Assembly (NCBI GenBank): GCA_035582835.1
Contig: JAYKAV010002530.1
Span: forward strand, 894,359-958,358
DNA from: Phoebastria nigripes
Lineage: Eukaryota; Chordata; Aves; Procellariiformes; Diomedeidae
Direction of reading: 5' to 3'
Length of the DNA: 64,000 bases
The notes beneath the pieces are model-generated. The model saw only the letters and a list, made by a program, of their open reading frames with translations, ran no database searches and was not told the origin of the DNA. Position numbers and translations under genes: made by a program. Each line of letters starts with the position of its first letter. Positions within the stretch are counted from its first letter, which is position 1. Of the stretch, positions 36,149-50,055 are shown in pieces.

Positions 36149-39034
36149 AACAATATTTGAAATTCAAGTTCAGCAGCCCTTTGCAACAAGCCCTATGAGT
36201 TCTGTCAGTCTCCAGTATTTCCTGTATGCATCTTGAAGTGCATGTTCTGTTGGGGATGCTTGTTAGCCTTCCCTGAAATTACCTCATGCAGGCAGTGGAT
36301 GAGCAACACTATCCCAATATTGCCCATGAGAATATTATCTCAATGATAAGAACTTGCAGGAGAAATATTTAAAACTTGTAACACTGACAGAAAAGGATGA
36401 ATTTTGGTTAATGGTTACTTCTATGGGTGTATATTATATCCCAGCACTTTCACAAGAAAGACGGGGTGTGAACTTTAAAAGCTGTATATGACAAGGTGAT
36501 TTGCAGGTGACTGAAAGCTAAGATTAAGTATGAGTTGGTGGCAAATAATAAACCAGCAAGACAGTTTTGATCTATTCAGTATTATCATAACCCTGAGCCA
36601 AAAGGGGATTAATCATCAAGAAAACATGACAGTATTCTTCTATTCTTTGCATTTTATTTTTGTTTACATAGCTTATTTCATCCTCTACAATATGGCTTTA
36701 GAACACTGAATCCAAACTTTTGGGCAAAATTCTCCTTTTGTACCAAGCTGTTAATAACTTTTTTAAATTCTAAACTTTTCTATATCAACTTTGAAAGATT
36801 GCAGGCGTAGGTAGGTCTGTCTCAGGAAATGTAGACTCGTTTTTTTGGAAATCTGGTATTCAAAGCAGTAATGCTCCAGTACCTCATAAACCAGAATGTT
36901 TCTGGTCACTTTGTGTAGGATTCATCTCAGTAAACATTAGACAACTAAAAGTTGTCATCTAAACTAGTCATTTAGTCTTCCTTTATAGTCAATGGAGAGA
37001 AATAAACATCTTCAGGGAGTGATTCATCTCATTGAAGATAAACATCTAAGACAGCTTAGACAAATTGCTTACAATGTCTAGTTCTCTTACTAAAGAGAGC
37101 TTATACAACTAGCTTAGATTGAGACAATCTTTCAGACATTTGAAATTGGACAAGACAAATCCCATGTTTCATGCCTGTTTGGAATCAAAGAACACAGAAT
37201 AAGAGAAAACTAGCAGTAGCCTACAAGATTAAATTGTTCCAAGAATAAGTTAACCAAACACTTAACAAATATTTTCGAACTATCTCTTTCAGATTCTTAT
37301 TTTTAAGTACTTGACTAGTGAACAGAAATGGTGTCCAGAAATACACTATTCAGCTGTTCTTAACCAACATTTGTTGAAAGATCTTGTGATGTCTAAAGTT
37401 CAAAGCGTAAGTTTACTTTTGTTTACAGGAATTAAAATGATGTCTTTACATTTTTAAAGGAGGTAAGTATAGATTATAGTGTGCACTTCGACAAGCAGAA
37501 CAGTAAGAGGAAAGGACTAGGGGTATTCTAGTAGGATTGTTGAAACACAAATCACCAAATCATAAAACAAGAGGAATAAAAAAAGCAAAAATTTCTATGT
37601 CCTTATGAATCCATATGCTTTTACTATAGCAAAAGATAATCACGATGGCATAGGATTTGCAAGCATAATAAAGATAGAATAAGTTTTAGAAGATACACTA
37701 AGGAAGTAAAATCCCATTATGATGCAGATTACTGTGTCAGGAGGGCTGAATTAATTAGAAGAGAAGTTTGGACTTGCTAAAACTTAAGCAGTTAAATAGT
37801 GGAAACTGATTTGTAAAACATCATCATCAGTGGTAAATCCAGTGGTATTTCATGTTAAATTTTTATTTAAATGTTCTCATAGTAGTCTTTCACTACACAG
37901 ATGACAGAGTGAAAGTGATTAGCTATTTTACTCAGCTAAAATTCTTTGCATTTATATTATGTGATACTTAGGGTCCCTTTTATTCAATATATAGATGATA
38001 ATGATCTGTTCTGCAGTGGGATCTAAATATTACTTGAACATTGAAGGCATAACTGAGTTTTTTATTTCAAGTGGCTTTGGTTTTGCCAATTGAATCTCTG
38101 TTGTAACTAATCCAAAAAGTTAATAGTACCTAAAAGTCAGTGAGACAATCCATACAAATTTTAAATGACATTTGAAAAAATCTGCAACAAAACAGAATGC
38201 CCTATGATGAGTAGGTAAATTGTTTGCTTATGGAATGGGGAACAAAACTACAGCTTAAGTTACAGAAGTATTCAGGACTTAATAAACACTTTCTACATGT
38301 GCCACAGGATGTTCATATAACTACTACCTTTCAGAGGTACCCAAGAATCTGTACACTTCAACTCCTCTTCCATAACCTCCCCTATATTATTCAATGCCTG
38401 AGTAGCAGTAAATACTTCACAGCAGATATATTTAGAGTATTACTGCTATAGGATATATGGGAAAGCATGGAAGTCTACCAGGACCGCGTGCCCTGGGATG
38501 CTCATATTTGGAGAAGATGCAAGGTTTAATGTAAAGGGAAAGAATATGCACAGACTCCATCATCACTTACCACCACTATTGAATGGAAGGAGGTCGAGTC
38601 TGTTCCGCAATGTCCTCATTTGTAAAATATAACTATTGAGCACACCACAAGTTGATAACAAAATCTACTCTGCAACTTAGCATTCGTTTTAGTATAACGT
38701 TAACATTTCGTTATATTCATAAATATATTTCCCATATTTTAAAAAGTGGGAATGATAAGGAAAGAAAACACTTTTTTTTTTTTTTGCTAGTTGTGGTTGC
38801 ATGTTTGACAAAGAACATTTTTTTTAGTCCAATATGCTGGTTAAATCTCTGGGTGAATTAATTATAAAACTTGCTTATTTACAGTCTTCTGTAGATTCAA
38901 ACTGAGCAGTTGCTTTCATTTACTGTACCAAATTGCATAACAAATAATGGTGGGGAAGGCTGCATTTTAGAAATGGTTAAAATTATCTCTTTAAGACTGA
39001 TTTATTCTGCCAAAGAATATAATGGAACAGCTAT

Positions 39035-39235
39035 TCATGATCCATTCAGCCTAGTATCTTGTTTCTGAAAATAGCCAGTTGTGAATGCTTAGGAAAAAAA
39101 AGTATCAGAACAGAGAAATTTATACTGTAAGACTTCCCTGGGTACCTTCTCAGCTTCCAGCAATTTGGAATTTAATATCTTATGTCAAATTCTGTCTTCA
39201 ACTTTGTGTTTAATAGCTCTTGATAGACATTTCTT
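39035..39235. mobile_element. Ancient CR1/L3-like LINE relic
   Basis: The plus strand shows in order TCCATTCAGCCTAGTATCTTG, ATAGCCAGTTG, CAGCTTCCAGCAATT and TAATAGCTCTTGATAGAC (each block quoted separately). These match the sequence of blocks 'catctagcccagtatcctg / gtggccagt / cagcttctggca / taatagccattgatgga' known from old CR1-type 3' ends in turtles and other amniotes. The intervals between blocks also fit. It is strongly diverged; strand is probably minus by analogy with other CR1 ends but left open. Confidence 0.6.
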
Positions 39236-40599
39236 TCATTGGTTAGTCTATTTTTTTTAACTGCAAAAAAGTGATAATTATAAAACAATGTTCATTTTTC
39301 ATTTTGATTTTTGATAGTGTATTTTTTTATTTACTTAATAGTTTGGACATTACTGAAGTGTCCATTATCTGCATTCAATGAATATGAATATTAATACTGC
39401 AGAATATGTTTTGTCAGTCCAGTAATGCCCACAACAAGTTAGGCTTTATAGATCACTTCAGTAAAATTAACACGAAGACTAGTTTTCTGGCCTTGAACCC
39501 TACAGTCATTACGGCACCAGAATAAGTGCTAAAATAGAGCAGAAAGAGGCACTGGGGCTTAGGAAATATGATCTATAACATTATTTGGATTTCAGGTATG
39601 ACAAAGTATTCACAGATGAAGTTAGGGTTTTGTTTTGACTCTAGGTCTGTAAGATGTAGCCATACAATGTGGCTCACTAATGTAAGGTGGGTTCCTTGAC
39701 CAGATGAAATGTTTTTAAATCCTAATATTGAAAATCACTGTAAGTGTAAGGAAATAAGGAGCCATCTATTACATTCATGTAAAAAAGATCAAAAGTACTA
39801 GAGAAAAGTCTGGAGGACTATATCCTCTGAGTATGGATTCTGCGGTGCCTGGCCCTACAGCCTTCCTCTGCTGCAGAGAGCTGGCCTCTGGCAGCAGTTT
39901 GTATGCCTTACTGGCAGACTGCACTACTGCAGTGAACAGCTGCAGGGAATGAGGTGGTAAAGTAAAGAATGATGGTCTAATGATTAGGTCATTAGGTCTG
40001 CCTGACAAATGGTTAGCATATTAATTGGTGGTTAAAATTAATATCTTTATTTTGGCTTCTGATGAAGCTAAAGATAACCATCTGATTATCACCAGTAGAG
40101 AAGACTGTTTTGATTTAGTTACACACACATACCATTTTGGAAGGTAATCTACAAAGCACATAAAATCCNTAATTTCTTGTAGTGATTTTTAACAGGCTGT
40201 AGTATTGCCTTTCAGGGAATCAATGGAAACTTCATTGGTTGAAATTTGTGAGGCTCATCTGGAAAAGATTTTGGAACGTAACTTTAGGCTGGCTTCTATC
40301 TCTAACATTCTAGTTCTGTGTATATAGCTCTGTTGAAAGAAAGCAGAGATTAAGATTTCAGTTCTGCTGTGTCAGTACAGAGGAGCTCTGTGTGCAAGAT
40401 GACATCTACATATGGTTAAATGCAGAATGGGGTGCTTTCCACAGAAGTTAAAGAAAACCAAAATGGCAAAAAGACGATCAGTGTAGATGATACTGTTCCT
40501 TCAAAAATTAGTATCAGCATAAATAATAGTATATATTACAGGATAAAATATAGTATGGAATCCAGTCACACCAAATTGAATCAAATTGAATCAAATAGA
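39236..40599. other. Non-coding stretch
   Basis: No gene recognised. The 77-codon open frame on the minus strand at 39775-40008 has no motif. Confidence 0.6.
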
Positions 40600-40745
40600 A
40601 GAGAACAGAATAGAATATTTCAGTTGGAAGGGACCTACAACGATCATCTAGTTCAACTGCCTGACCGCTTCAGGGCTGACCAAAAGTTATAACACATTAC
40701 TAAGGGCATTGTCCAAATGCCTCTTAAACACTGACAGGTGACTCC
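40600..40745 (-). mobile_element. CR1 LINE 3' end fragment (different subfamily)
   Basis: The plus strand reads AGAACAGAATAGAATATTTC, CAGTTGGAAGGGACCTACAA, GATCATCTAGTTCAACTGCC, AGGGCTGACC and ATTGTCCAAATGCC. This is the antisense 3' end of a CR1 subfamily with a TAGAATA-type tail, distinct from the copy at 18189. About 145 bp survive. The 90-codon open frame across it is fortuitous. Confidence 0.88.
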
Positions 40746-43700
40746 TTTTCATTTACAGATAACATTTGTGAAAATATTGCAGCTGACAATTTATCCCCCA
40801 TTTTCCCATTATGTCTTTATGTTTCTTTAATTACATATTATTAACTTTTCTAGGAATCAATGTCTTCCTTAAATGACTTCTATTCTAGTTCTGCAAGATA
40901 CTCCAAAATGCTAATAAGAACTAAAAGTTCCTGGCAAGTTGCAGAAAATACGCTCCAAGTATAGATGGTGACTTGGTTTGCCTGACTTCCCAAGACAAAA
41001 CAGCCAATTCCTAGCTTCACAGTAGGGTATTTCACCTCTCGTATTNCACTGCAGTCCCTGTTATGCTGGTGGAATGAAATTACCTGGTCTATGTACTCTA
41101 ATATACTGGCAATGTCCTCTGTTGTCATGTACTAGATACAGATTTACAGTAAACTTCAAGCAATAAAAACCTATAATTGATATTGTGACTTTTAAGGATC
41201 ACAGTCTGGCTCTTCTAGACATCTTTAGGATGTTTTACTAAACTTTCCTCACAAACTCTAAGGACTAAGCCCAGGCAGACTGATCTTCTTCCATCTTCTG
41301 TCATGAGAAGACTAGCTTTAAAAAACATGTGGACATCCCAGTCTTCCAGACTGGTCAGGTGGAAGAGGTGTGGACCATTTCCGGTTCCAGCCCAATGAGC
41401 TCTAAGCTAGACACAATGGAATAGCCACAGCCAGTTCACTTCCTTCAAAATGGCAGAATATTTACTAAGCACCTTGTCAATAGTTCTTATTTTTGTTGTT
41501 GCTTTTATTGTTATGATTATTTCAAGCTAGTATCTCATAATTGTGATGATTAACTTACTTGATACTGAGATTTAAAAACACAAGAAAAACAATTTAGAAA
41601 ACAACCTCTTAGCATACCATCAATTTAAAACTGTTAGCTGAAGGAAATTTCAAATAGAAAAATAATTTTCAAAGTAGGACACCGGGATTTTTAAACATGA
41701 ATATAATGAAAAGCCTACCCTGTTATCAGCAAGCACAGCCAGCTCTGTATCTATTTATAGGACAAATTTTGACCTTGGCACCTCTATTCATGTGCGTGAG
41801 AATTCTGGGGGGCTTCACAGCAGAAGCAGTGTAACAGCTTCATGCAGAAATGGGTATCAGAACACGGGAAACCCAGACCTGAAACTATTTTATCAAAACC
41901 CATGTGCTTTACAGAATTAAAACCCAACAGGTTTATATCCCCCATACTGCTGTATGCTGCACTTAAGGGTGTCCCTGTGGCCCAGCGGGTTTGTGGCTGC
42001 TGTGCAGACTTAATTAGTCACTAGCAGGACTGTGACTGTACAGCCAGGTGGGCTTACGCTCAGTCTTCCTTCCCTTCAGCAATCCATAGGAAGGTATATC
42101 TGATCTCAACACAANTACTTGTTAAGCTTTGCATTAAAGTGGCCTTTCTCAGTATACTATATCATTAACACCTGAAATGTTAGGAACATGCTGGGGAAGC
42201 TACAAGGAGCCAAAATCTTTTAAAACAGTTGATCTTCTATGATTTACAGTATTCTATCTTTTAAGCATTGCCTACACTGAAAAAAATTGATTTCAGTAAT
42301 GTTGTATCAGTGAACAGAAATGTATTCTTTTTTTTAGTGCATACTGATTGCATCTTCTATACTTTATTACTGCTGGTGATCAACCAGGACAAAAGGATCA
42401 AAAGAACTGCTTTGCAAATGTTGTCAGAGGAGATAACAGGTCCAATTATTAAAAACATTTTAGAAACACCAGAAGTATGTCAAAAATTATTATCTCATCA
42501 ACAGTGTTCAGAAAAAAAGCACACACAAGAAAGAAAATAAACTNCTCAAAGTAACATAGATGAAAAAACTCCTCTCTTACTAAAACAGCCCACGGAGTTT
42601 AATTCAGGATTTTGAACTCTGGGTAAGTTAAGAGTAATTTGTAAAATTCAGATACTTAGTTTCTGAATACCATAGCGATTCCAAAGCTTTGTTTTGGGTT
42701 TCTTATGGAATATAATCTCCATCAATAAATAACATTTACCAAGAACTGTAACTTTTTTATTGGGAAATGAAGATTTCTAACAGTATATTCTATCTGTTAG
42801 TGAATATTGTTTCATTAAGAACAACTGCTAAAGAAAAAGCTTCTGTTTTTCTCTAGAAAACTAGTGAGTATAGAAAATATTTTTTTTCCTTTAACCACTG
42901 TGAACTGTACTTTGTTTTCAGGAAAAAAGTATCAAATACTGAGTTAATATATTGGGGAAAAAAAAGGGGTAAAAATATTTGACACTTTCTCTGCTGTGGA
43001 AATGTTATCTGGAAAATTTCTGGCATAAAAAATTCCATTCACTCATCCATCATCCTTTCTTTAATGTCTCTTTCCCAATTTTTACATAGTCTTTTTACAA
43101 AAAGGTGTCTTTTGCTCTTACTTGTCCTTCTTGAGATTAAAAAAAAAAAAAATCCACTTTTCTTTATGCTTCAGTAATAAACAAAGGTAAAGAAATCAGG
43201 CTTATGTCAGACCTCACCTGGCTTGCTAAGGATCAGGGATACCTCAGATGAGCACAGAGCCCAGTGAGTNAGTGACTCTGACCTTCTGACTGGCATATCT
43301 TTGTGATCCAAAGAGGTTGTGTTTTCAAGACATAATCCTTGGATTAAGGTGGGGTAATTTCTTAGCAGGAAAAAGTGTGTATGAAGAAAAAAAAATGAAG
43401 ATATGAATTGATTCCTACTGTTACAAAACCAAATTAAGAGACACTAATTTCAGGCCTTCATGATTTGTGATGCTGCTACCTACTTGTGGTCATATTTTAT
43501 TTAGTGCTTTTTTGTCAATTCCGTTCTGTTTTTCAGAGACTTGCTCAACTGCCACGAAAGAGTTAGTCAAATATGTTGGCATTAAGTAGATGTGCCTTCA
43601 GTGGAGGTTAAACGTTTAGTTCGGATTGGAAGAAATAGTCTTTATTTGGGCTTTCAATATTCTCCCATGCTCATAAGCTCTAAGGTCTGACATGCAAGAG

Positions 43701-46700
43701 AAACATAAGTGTAGATATACATAATGATACATAGTCTTTTACAGGTTCTCAGCTGAGAGCTTGGTTCATTTCTCAAGCTCTTTTGCTTAACTACAAATCT
43801 TTTCTGAATCTCTGAATTTAAATGAAATATTTGTAATTTCTGTCTATGAACATTCTGAATATTTAAAGAAGTAGTGAATAAACAGCTTTCAAAAGCACAA
43901 TAAGAGATTTATATCTCTTTAAAGANTTAATTGCATATTTAAATGTAAAATAGTCACAATATTTTTTGCAGAAAGTTTAAAGAAATCTTTCTTTCCTTCC
44001 TGTCTTCCCTTGCGTCTGTCTTCCTTTTAGCAAGTAGTGGCTTGGCAGAGCCATTCTATGATTGACATATGCATGAACTCAAGTTGACTGAGTCAATACT
44101 GATTTCAATTACATGTTATTTTTGTAAAGTATATCTTCATAACACCTGGTGTTATTTTAATGCTCTGTAAAAACAGGGCTTTTTTAAAATAAATGCATGC
44201 AAACAAGAGATACTATTATTAAGGAAAATACTATGCTACAAATTTTAGGGCTGATTACTCGTTTCATAACTCCTAATAATAGCTAGCACCATTGTCTTAT
44301 TTATTTTAAACATTTGAGATTGCTTTTCCTCCTTCTGTAAAACATCTTTCTCGGAGCCATTTTTATTGAGCAAGAGCAACTTAGTAATTCTCTTCCTTTT
44401 ATTCACTCCATAGGTTGCAATGGTGATTCTGGGAAGGTTGTTCTGAATTACACTTATATTTCTATTTCTTTCTTACTGTTTTTTCTAAACTTCCCCTTAA
44501 AAAAATGCAAATATTTGATTTAATTAGAAATTCTGGTGCCTCATAATTTACTTCATATCTGACATAATGTGAAAACAGAATGTGCGGTCCTACATTTGAC
44601 TCTAGATTAGGGGAATAAAATAGGTATCTATCCAAACACAACAGGATTCATATTTTCTTTTTATTGTTTATTTTCATGTATTATCCTTTACACCATTGTA
44701 CAATGTGGAAACAAAGGTTATGTAGAACAAAAGATGAATGATAACCTTTTATATGTCCTTTGCACCATTATAAATGCTGACAGTAGGTGAATGCAACAGT
44801 GGTAGTTTAAACATTTGATTCTGGGAATTAGATTTTGTCTCAAAGTAAGCTTTAAAAAACATATCCAGGGGAGTTCTGAGCTCTGTTGTATATTATTTCA
44901 TTTTACATTCAAAAAAAGTATAATATATATATACACAAGTACACAATTTAAGTAAAACATTACTTTTGTCTTCTTTTCCAGTAGAGGAATGGAAAACAAA
45001 AAACAGCTAACAATCCTTCTCCCATCAAAACATAAGCCACTTCTTCAAACAAGTACTTGAAAGAATAGAAAAGTCTTTTGCTGTTGTAAAGGTCAAAAGA
45101 CAGCCTCTGCCAGACCGTACAGGAAAAATTAATTCCATTATTTCTGGTTATGGTGGACTCACTATACTTGCACTGTTTCTCTGTATTTAATTTCCATTAT
45201 TTGTGTTTACATGTTGTTGTATGATCTGGAGAAAGGTCATGTTTAATAAAAACATGTTCAGTCATGCTTTTCATTATTTTTTGATTCATATTTCTTCTTG
45301 TTAAACTTTCAAAATTTTATGTTCAGGTGAACAACTTTCTTCTGTAGAAGGCCAGATGAATAACTTAAAGCCTCACACAAGCCATCTTCTTTCTGTGATC
45401 TGTAGATTCTGCTTTTTTAAAACAAACTATAAATAACAATTTTTCTTAATACAGCAGCCTTCTCATTTCAGACTATTTCCATATTGTACAAGAATTTAGT
45501 CTTATGAAGAGCTTTCTCCCTTTCAAATTTTAATTTTTTAAGGCACTGAAAATTCAGCTGATAAAAATCTATCCGTGTCAATATTCCCACTACCTCTTGC
45601 TTACTTTGTCAAAAAGATTTGACTTTAGATTAGACCAAGACTTTCATAGACTCTTATATGAAGACTCTTAGACGGAATCTGCTGATTCACATGAATCACA
45701 TATCACTAAAACGTGGAAAGCATAGAAAATGCAGAGGGAAGAGTTGTGAGCCCCAGAATTCACAAAATTGAAAATCTGCAAGCTCAGATAAATTTTACTG
45801 GAAATCCTTCTCATGAGAAGAGCAAGGAAGTGTTTTTGATAATACCAACATGCTGTGTTTTGGTATTTTTAAAAATAAACACTTTAAATAATTGTTTTAA
45901 ATTGAAGTTATTTTAAATTTAATACCTAAGTTAACTTTTTTTTTGTCTTGTACTACAAATCAAAACAAAAGAATTTCAATAGATCTACTTTCTGAATTTG
46001 CATTTTACTTTATGGAGCATTTAGAAATGTTTTTTTTTTCCTCCAACTGGTAATAGTTTAAGTTCAAAGTCTTGAAGTACTACTTAAAAATACAAACACT
46101 AAACACAAATAGAGATCTCACCTATCTATAAATAGTATAAAAAAATTAATGAAATTACTAAGGCTTTCTAAGTAAATAAATTTAATAAAACAAACCCAAA
46201 ACCAAAGAGGAAAACACAGCAGAAACTTGGACAAACAAGCGAAACCCACGTTCAAACAAGGTGCTAAAACTGATCATTGACATGATACTATGAACTGTAA
46301 ACTTATCTAAGTGCCCTTCAGTGCGATACTAAATTGAATACCAAGGAAAGTTTGCTTCGCCATCTTTCCATTTTAAAATCAATTGAAATACATACAGAAA
46401 TGGAAAGCTGTCAAATTAGGGTGTAGCATGTCGTTAGCTCAGTTTCTCATGCTAGTCCAGATATTTAATACAATTGCTTGGAGGTGGAGCGAGGCAAATG
46501 CCAGTTTTGAACTCCCCTTCTTAGAGGATATATTGAGTGCTATTGGTTTCTTGAATCCATTTGTTCCCTGTTGAACTTTTTCACTTGTTTTGGGACATCA
46601 AATGAATATTTTAATGCCTACAAAAAGATCACTGTGCACAGAGCCAGTCTCCAGAGATGTCAACTGATTTCCATTGATCCTCTGGTTTAAACCACAGAGA

Positions 46701-46750
46701 TCACAATCTTAAGGGAATGTGTGATGTTTCATAAAAAATGTGGTATGAAA
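40746..46750. other. Non-coding stretch
   Basis: No gene or repeat family recognised. A 90-codon open frame at 42268-42540 (plus) begins before a T-rich run ending in TTTTTTTAG, which resembles a splice acceptor, but its translation has no known motif. Confidence 0.6.
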
Positions 46751-46755
46751 TAAAC
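46751..46755. repeat. Target-site duplication, left copy (TAAAC)
   Basis: TAAAC lies directly before the solo LTR and is repeated exactly at 47357-47361. Confidence 0.85.
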
Positions 46756-47356
46756 TGTATTGGCTGGGATGGAGTTACCTTCCCCATAGCAGCCCNCATA
46801 GTGCTGTGCTTTGTATTGGCAGCTAGAAAGGTGTTGATAACACACCAGTGTGTTGGCTACTGTTGAGCAGTGCTCACGCAGCATCAAGGCTGTCTGCTGT
46901 CTCTCCAACTTGTGCCCCTCCCCTCCAAAGGCCAGTAGGCGGGGGGTGGGCAAGAGGTTGGAAGAGGACATAGCCAGAACAGCTGACCCAAACCGACCAA
47001 AGACATATTCCATACCATATGTCGTTGTGCTCAGCAATAAAAGCTAAGAGAAAGAAGGAGGGCAGGGGGCATTCGTTATTAAGGCATTTGTCTTCCAGAG
47101 CAACTGCTACGCGTACTGAGGCCCTACTTCCCAGGAAGTGGCTGGACATCGCCTACTGATGGGAAGTTTAGAATAAATCTTTTTGTTTTCCTTTGCTTCC
47201 GTGCGCAGCCTTTGCTTTTTCTTTATTAAACTGCCTTTATCTCAACCCACGAGTTCTTTTTCATCTTATTTACGCCTCCCCTGTCTTGCTGAGGAGGGGG
47301 GAGTAATAGAGTGGCTTGGTGGGTACCTGGCATCCAGCCAAGGTCAACCCACCACA
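46756..47356 (+). mobile_element. Solo LTR, diverged ERVL-type subfamily
   Basis: The element is 601 bp, begins TGTATTGGCTGGGATGG and ends CCACCACA, between perfect TAAAC duplications. It shares blocks with the LTRs of the provirus: TTGGCTGGGAT, GTTGATAACACAC, the CATA...GCTCAG promoter area, and ATTAAACTGCCTTTATCTCAA. It differs in length, in its middle, and at both tips. Its promoter has AATAAAAG (47036-47043) where the others have TATATAAG. It has no interior and no second LTR, so it arose by recombination between the two LTRs of a former provirus. Confidence 0.88.
47225..47230 (+). promoter_or_regulatory. Solo LTR polyadenylation signal ATTAAA
   Basis: ATTAAA followed by CTGCCTTTATCTCAA, in the same position relative to the conserved R/U5 block as in the other LTRs. 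Confidence 0.55.
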
Positions 47357-47361
47357 TAAAC
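47357..47361. repeat. Target-site duplication, right copy (TAAAC)
   Basis: Exact repeat of 46751-46755. Confidence 0.85.
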
Positions 47362-50055
47362 ACATTACATGTTTTGTAAGAAGTATCTATTCAACAAACA
47401 GCTTCCTATTCAAACTTCATCCGGTTTAACAGTCTTCGAAGCTATAAGGAAAATTAATCACTAATGTAAATCATTAACTTCAAATTACACCAGCAGTGGA
47501 TTTAGTCCATTGAATATAATACTTGTCTGAAGTAGATAATTAACTTTCTTCATTGAAGTTTACAAGGTTTATGTGTCCTATTTATCACTGACAAATGCAT
47601 GGTTGTAACTTAGTGAAGAAGATCTAGTATTCACAATTTGGAAAAACCGGTTTTAGGAAGTGCAAGACACTAGTTTTGAGAAAACTAAAGTGATTTTCCC
47701 CCTTCCCCCCCAACGCTTTTGGATCTTTTTCATTAAATGACCTGCCTACATCCACAAGGTACGAAATAATATTGTTTAATATCCTGTGTACCTTACCGAT
47801 TTCCTATGCAGCACTAACTTAAATCCTGTGGTGTTTTTCTATTCACTCTAGTTATACTGATCATCTTATAAGTTGTATACATCTGATACTTCTGTCAGGT
47901 ACTTTAATTGTATTTATATGTTTATGAGTTGCTGTTTTATCTATGACTTTTAAAAATAGTAAATATTTAACAATAAATATTTCAAAGGAAATGTGTCTAG
48001 TAATTCAAACAGATTATTTTCTGAGATATTTTAACTTAGATATATCTTGGTAGTTTTGTAATGGCCTTTTTGACATTTATTGTTTGAAACTGTTGAAGAA
48101 CTGTGATTATGAGAATCATAACATAACCTGNGCAGGTAAGCTGCTGGTTACACACCCATTTCTCAAATTCAGAAATGAATGATTTTGTCTTTACTGACAG
48201 AAGTATATTGCATATGTGTATATATGCATCTGTATACACAAGTATACATTTGCACACACACATATATAATATTTATTTCAATGTGAATACATAATTCTGA
48301 GGAATAAAGCCAAACTTAAAGTGATACTTTTCAGTTTTATCACAAGCAAACTAGAAAAGTTTGGAGACCTCTATCTTTATTGAGGCTCTACCTGGAGGGG
48401 GGGTGGTTCATACGTGTTAATTAGCCTGAGATCAAAAGATGATTTTTTTTTTAAAGCTTCCAAAACAAGACCATTGCCACATATTATCAAACATCAGTAA
48501 GATTATGAAGTTTCTACATCTCAGATAATAGTTTGAACTTTATAAATACTTTCTGAGAGATACTAGGGACATAGCAAGTTTAGGATTAGATTATCACATC
48601 TGTAGCTCTAGGTTGATTCTTTAAATGAGAAATTGCTGTAAAATTTTAATGCACCTTCCTTTTAAGATTAATTTAGAAACAAACAGAAAAACCCTCTACA
48701 ACAAACAAGCAAATGAATAAGTAAAAGTAGAATTCAAAACAGGTGCAATACAGATAGTTTTAGACAGAGACATCTTTTTATCTCCAGAAAACTTTTGTCA
48801 AGAACTTTCCAAATGCAACTTTGCAGAGCATTGCAAGAGGAATTCAAGCTTCTGATAAACTCCTCTTCACTGAGCTTTGATAACAATAATGGTGTTATTT
48901 TTGTGGTGTACATAATTAGGTGTGCACTTCAGGATACTTTCCTTCATTCACAGAGATATTACTCTTTGGCACTTCTTTTGACATGGGCATCTATAATGGT
49001 GATTTTTGAGTTATTAATTTTTTTGCCAGGAGATTACATAAACCCAGTTTAAAGCTAATTAAACACAAAACACTGAACAATTTTCATATAATAATGGCTC
49101 TGTCATTAAAGACTTTGGAAAGTTTTAAAATTTGACCTTAAGATGGAGGTTTAGCTCATTACTGGACTTCAGAGCTAGTCTTCCAAAACCAAGGCTGACG
49201 ATGGCCTCCTCCAGCCTTTTAAAATAAATAATCCATGGCATTTTCAGAGAAGGCTAGAAGTGCACAGACTAGATCCTCAAAGCATCAGGTGGTGTCAGCT
49301 ATTAAAGGTTACTTCAAGCAGTANCCAATTCAAGTACTCATGTACTTGAAGGCACAAGGTGTGACTCACAACATCTAGCTATTCTAATCTAAATCAGCAA
49401 ATCCATAAGAATACTAACAAGAAGCAAAGCAAACCTACAGTTTGTGTTGTCAAGAGAATTGGCAAGACTGAGACTGTTCTGAGTGCCAGTCATCCCTACC
49501 AGTTCAAATGTGTGCAATATACATTCAAAGTTAGTATTAAGTTTACTTTTCTCACAATGACCTTGAAATAGTGTCCCTCTCATTTTAGTAGTTTTCCATT
49601 ACATTGCAAAAACAGAAATAAGAAAAAAAAACCTTGAGAGTTAGCCTCTCAGAAGCAGCCTCTGGTCACAATAAATCCCATTCTACTTATTCGTGCCACT
49701 GGATTTAGACAATTCCCTCTTATCACTGAATGTGAAAAAAAATGCCCTGATATTACCACTAGATAAGTAAAGAGAATAACAATTATCCAATTGCAATATA
49801 TCATTTATACACAGCAATATATACTATTATTTGCATTAGTGTGAACACAAAGTATTTCTATTCCAGAACTGTATACAACTTCTGTGGGAAAAATAAATAA
49901 ATAAATAAACCCTAAGCCTTCCAATGATATTCAAAACCTAGGGCCAGAGGTCCCGCAGTCAAGCACAGAGACATAGCTGTATCCCTAAGGACCGTGTCTG
50001 CCAAAGGGCATCCTTACATATCTAGCATCACTATAGCCATTCATTTGCCATAATT
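47362..50055. other. Non-coding stretch
   Basis: AT-rich, no gene recognised. Contains a short (AAAT)n run near 49889-49909. Confidence 0.6.
49889..49909. repeat. (AAAT)n microsatellite
   Basis: About five AAAT units. Confidence 0.85.

Larger units (their letters stand above)
33331..39034. other. Non-coding stretch
   Basis: AT-rich with two simple-repeat patches listed separately. No gene recognised. A weak MITE-like echo (CACTGGGCATAAATCAC near 33590-33608) is too short to call. Confidence 0.6.

Noticed and set aside
42268..42540. 90-codon frame containing a T-rich run ending in TTTTTTTAG that could be a splice acceptor
   Set aside because: The translation matches no family I know, and no donor site or neighbouring exon is apparent. 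T-rich runs followed by AG are frequent here.
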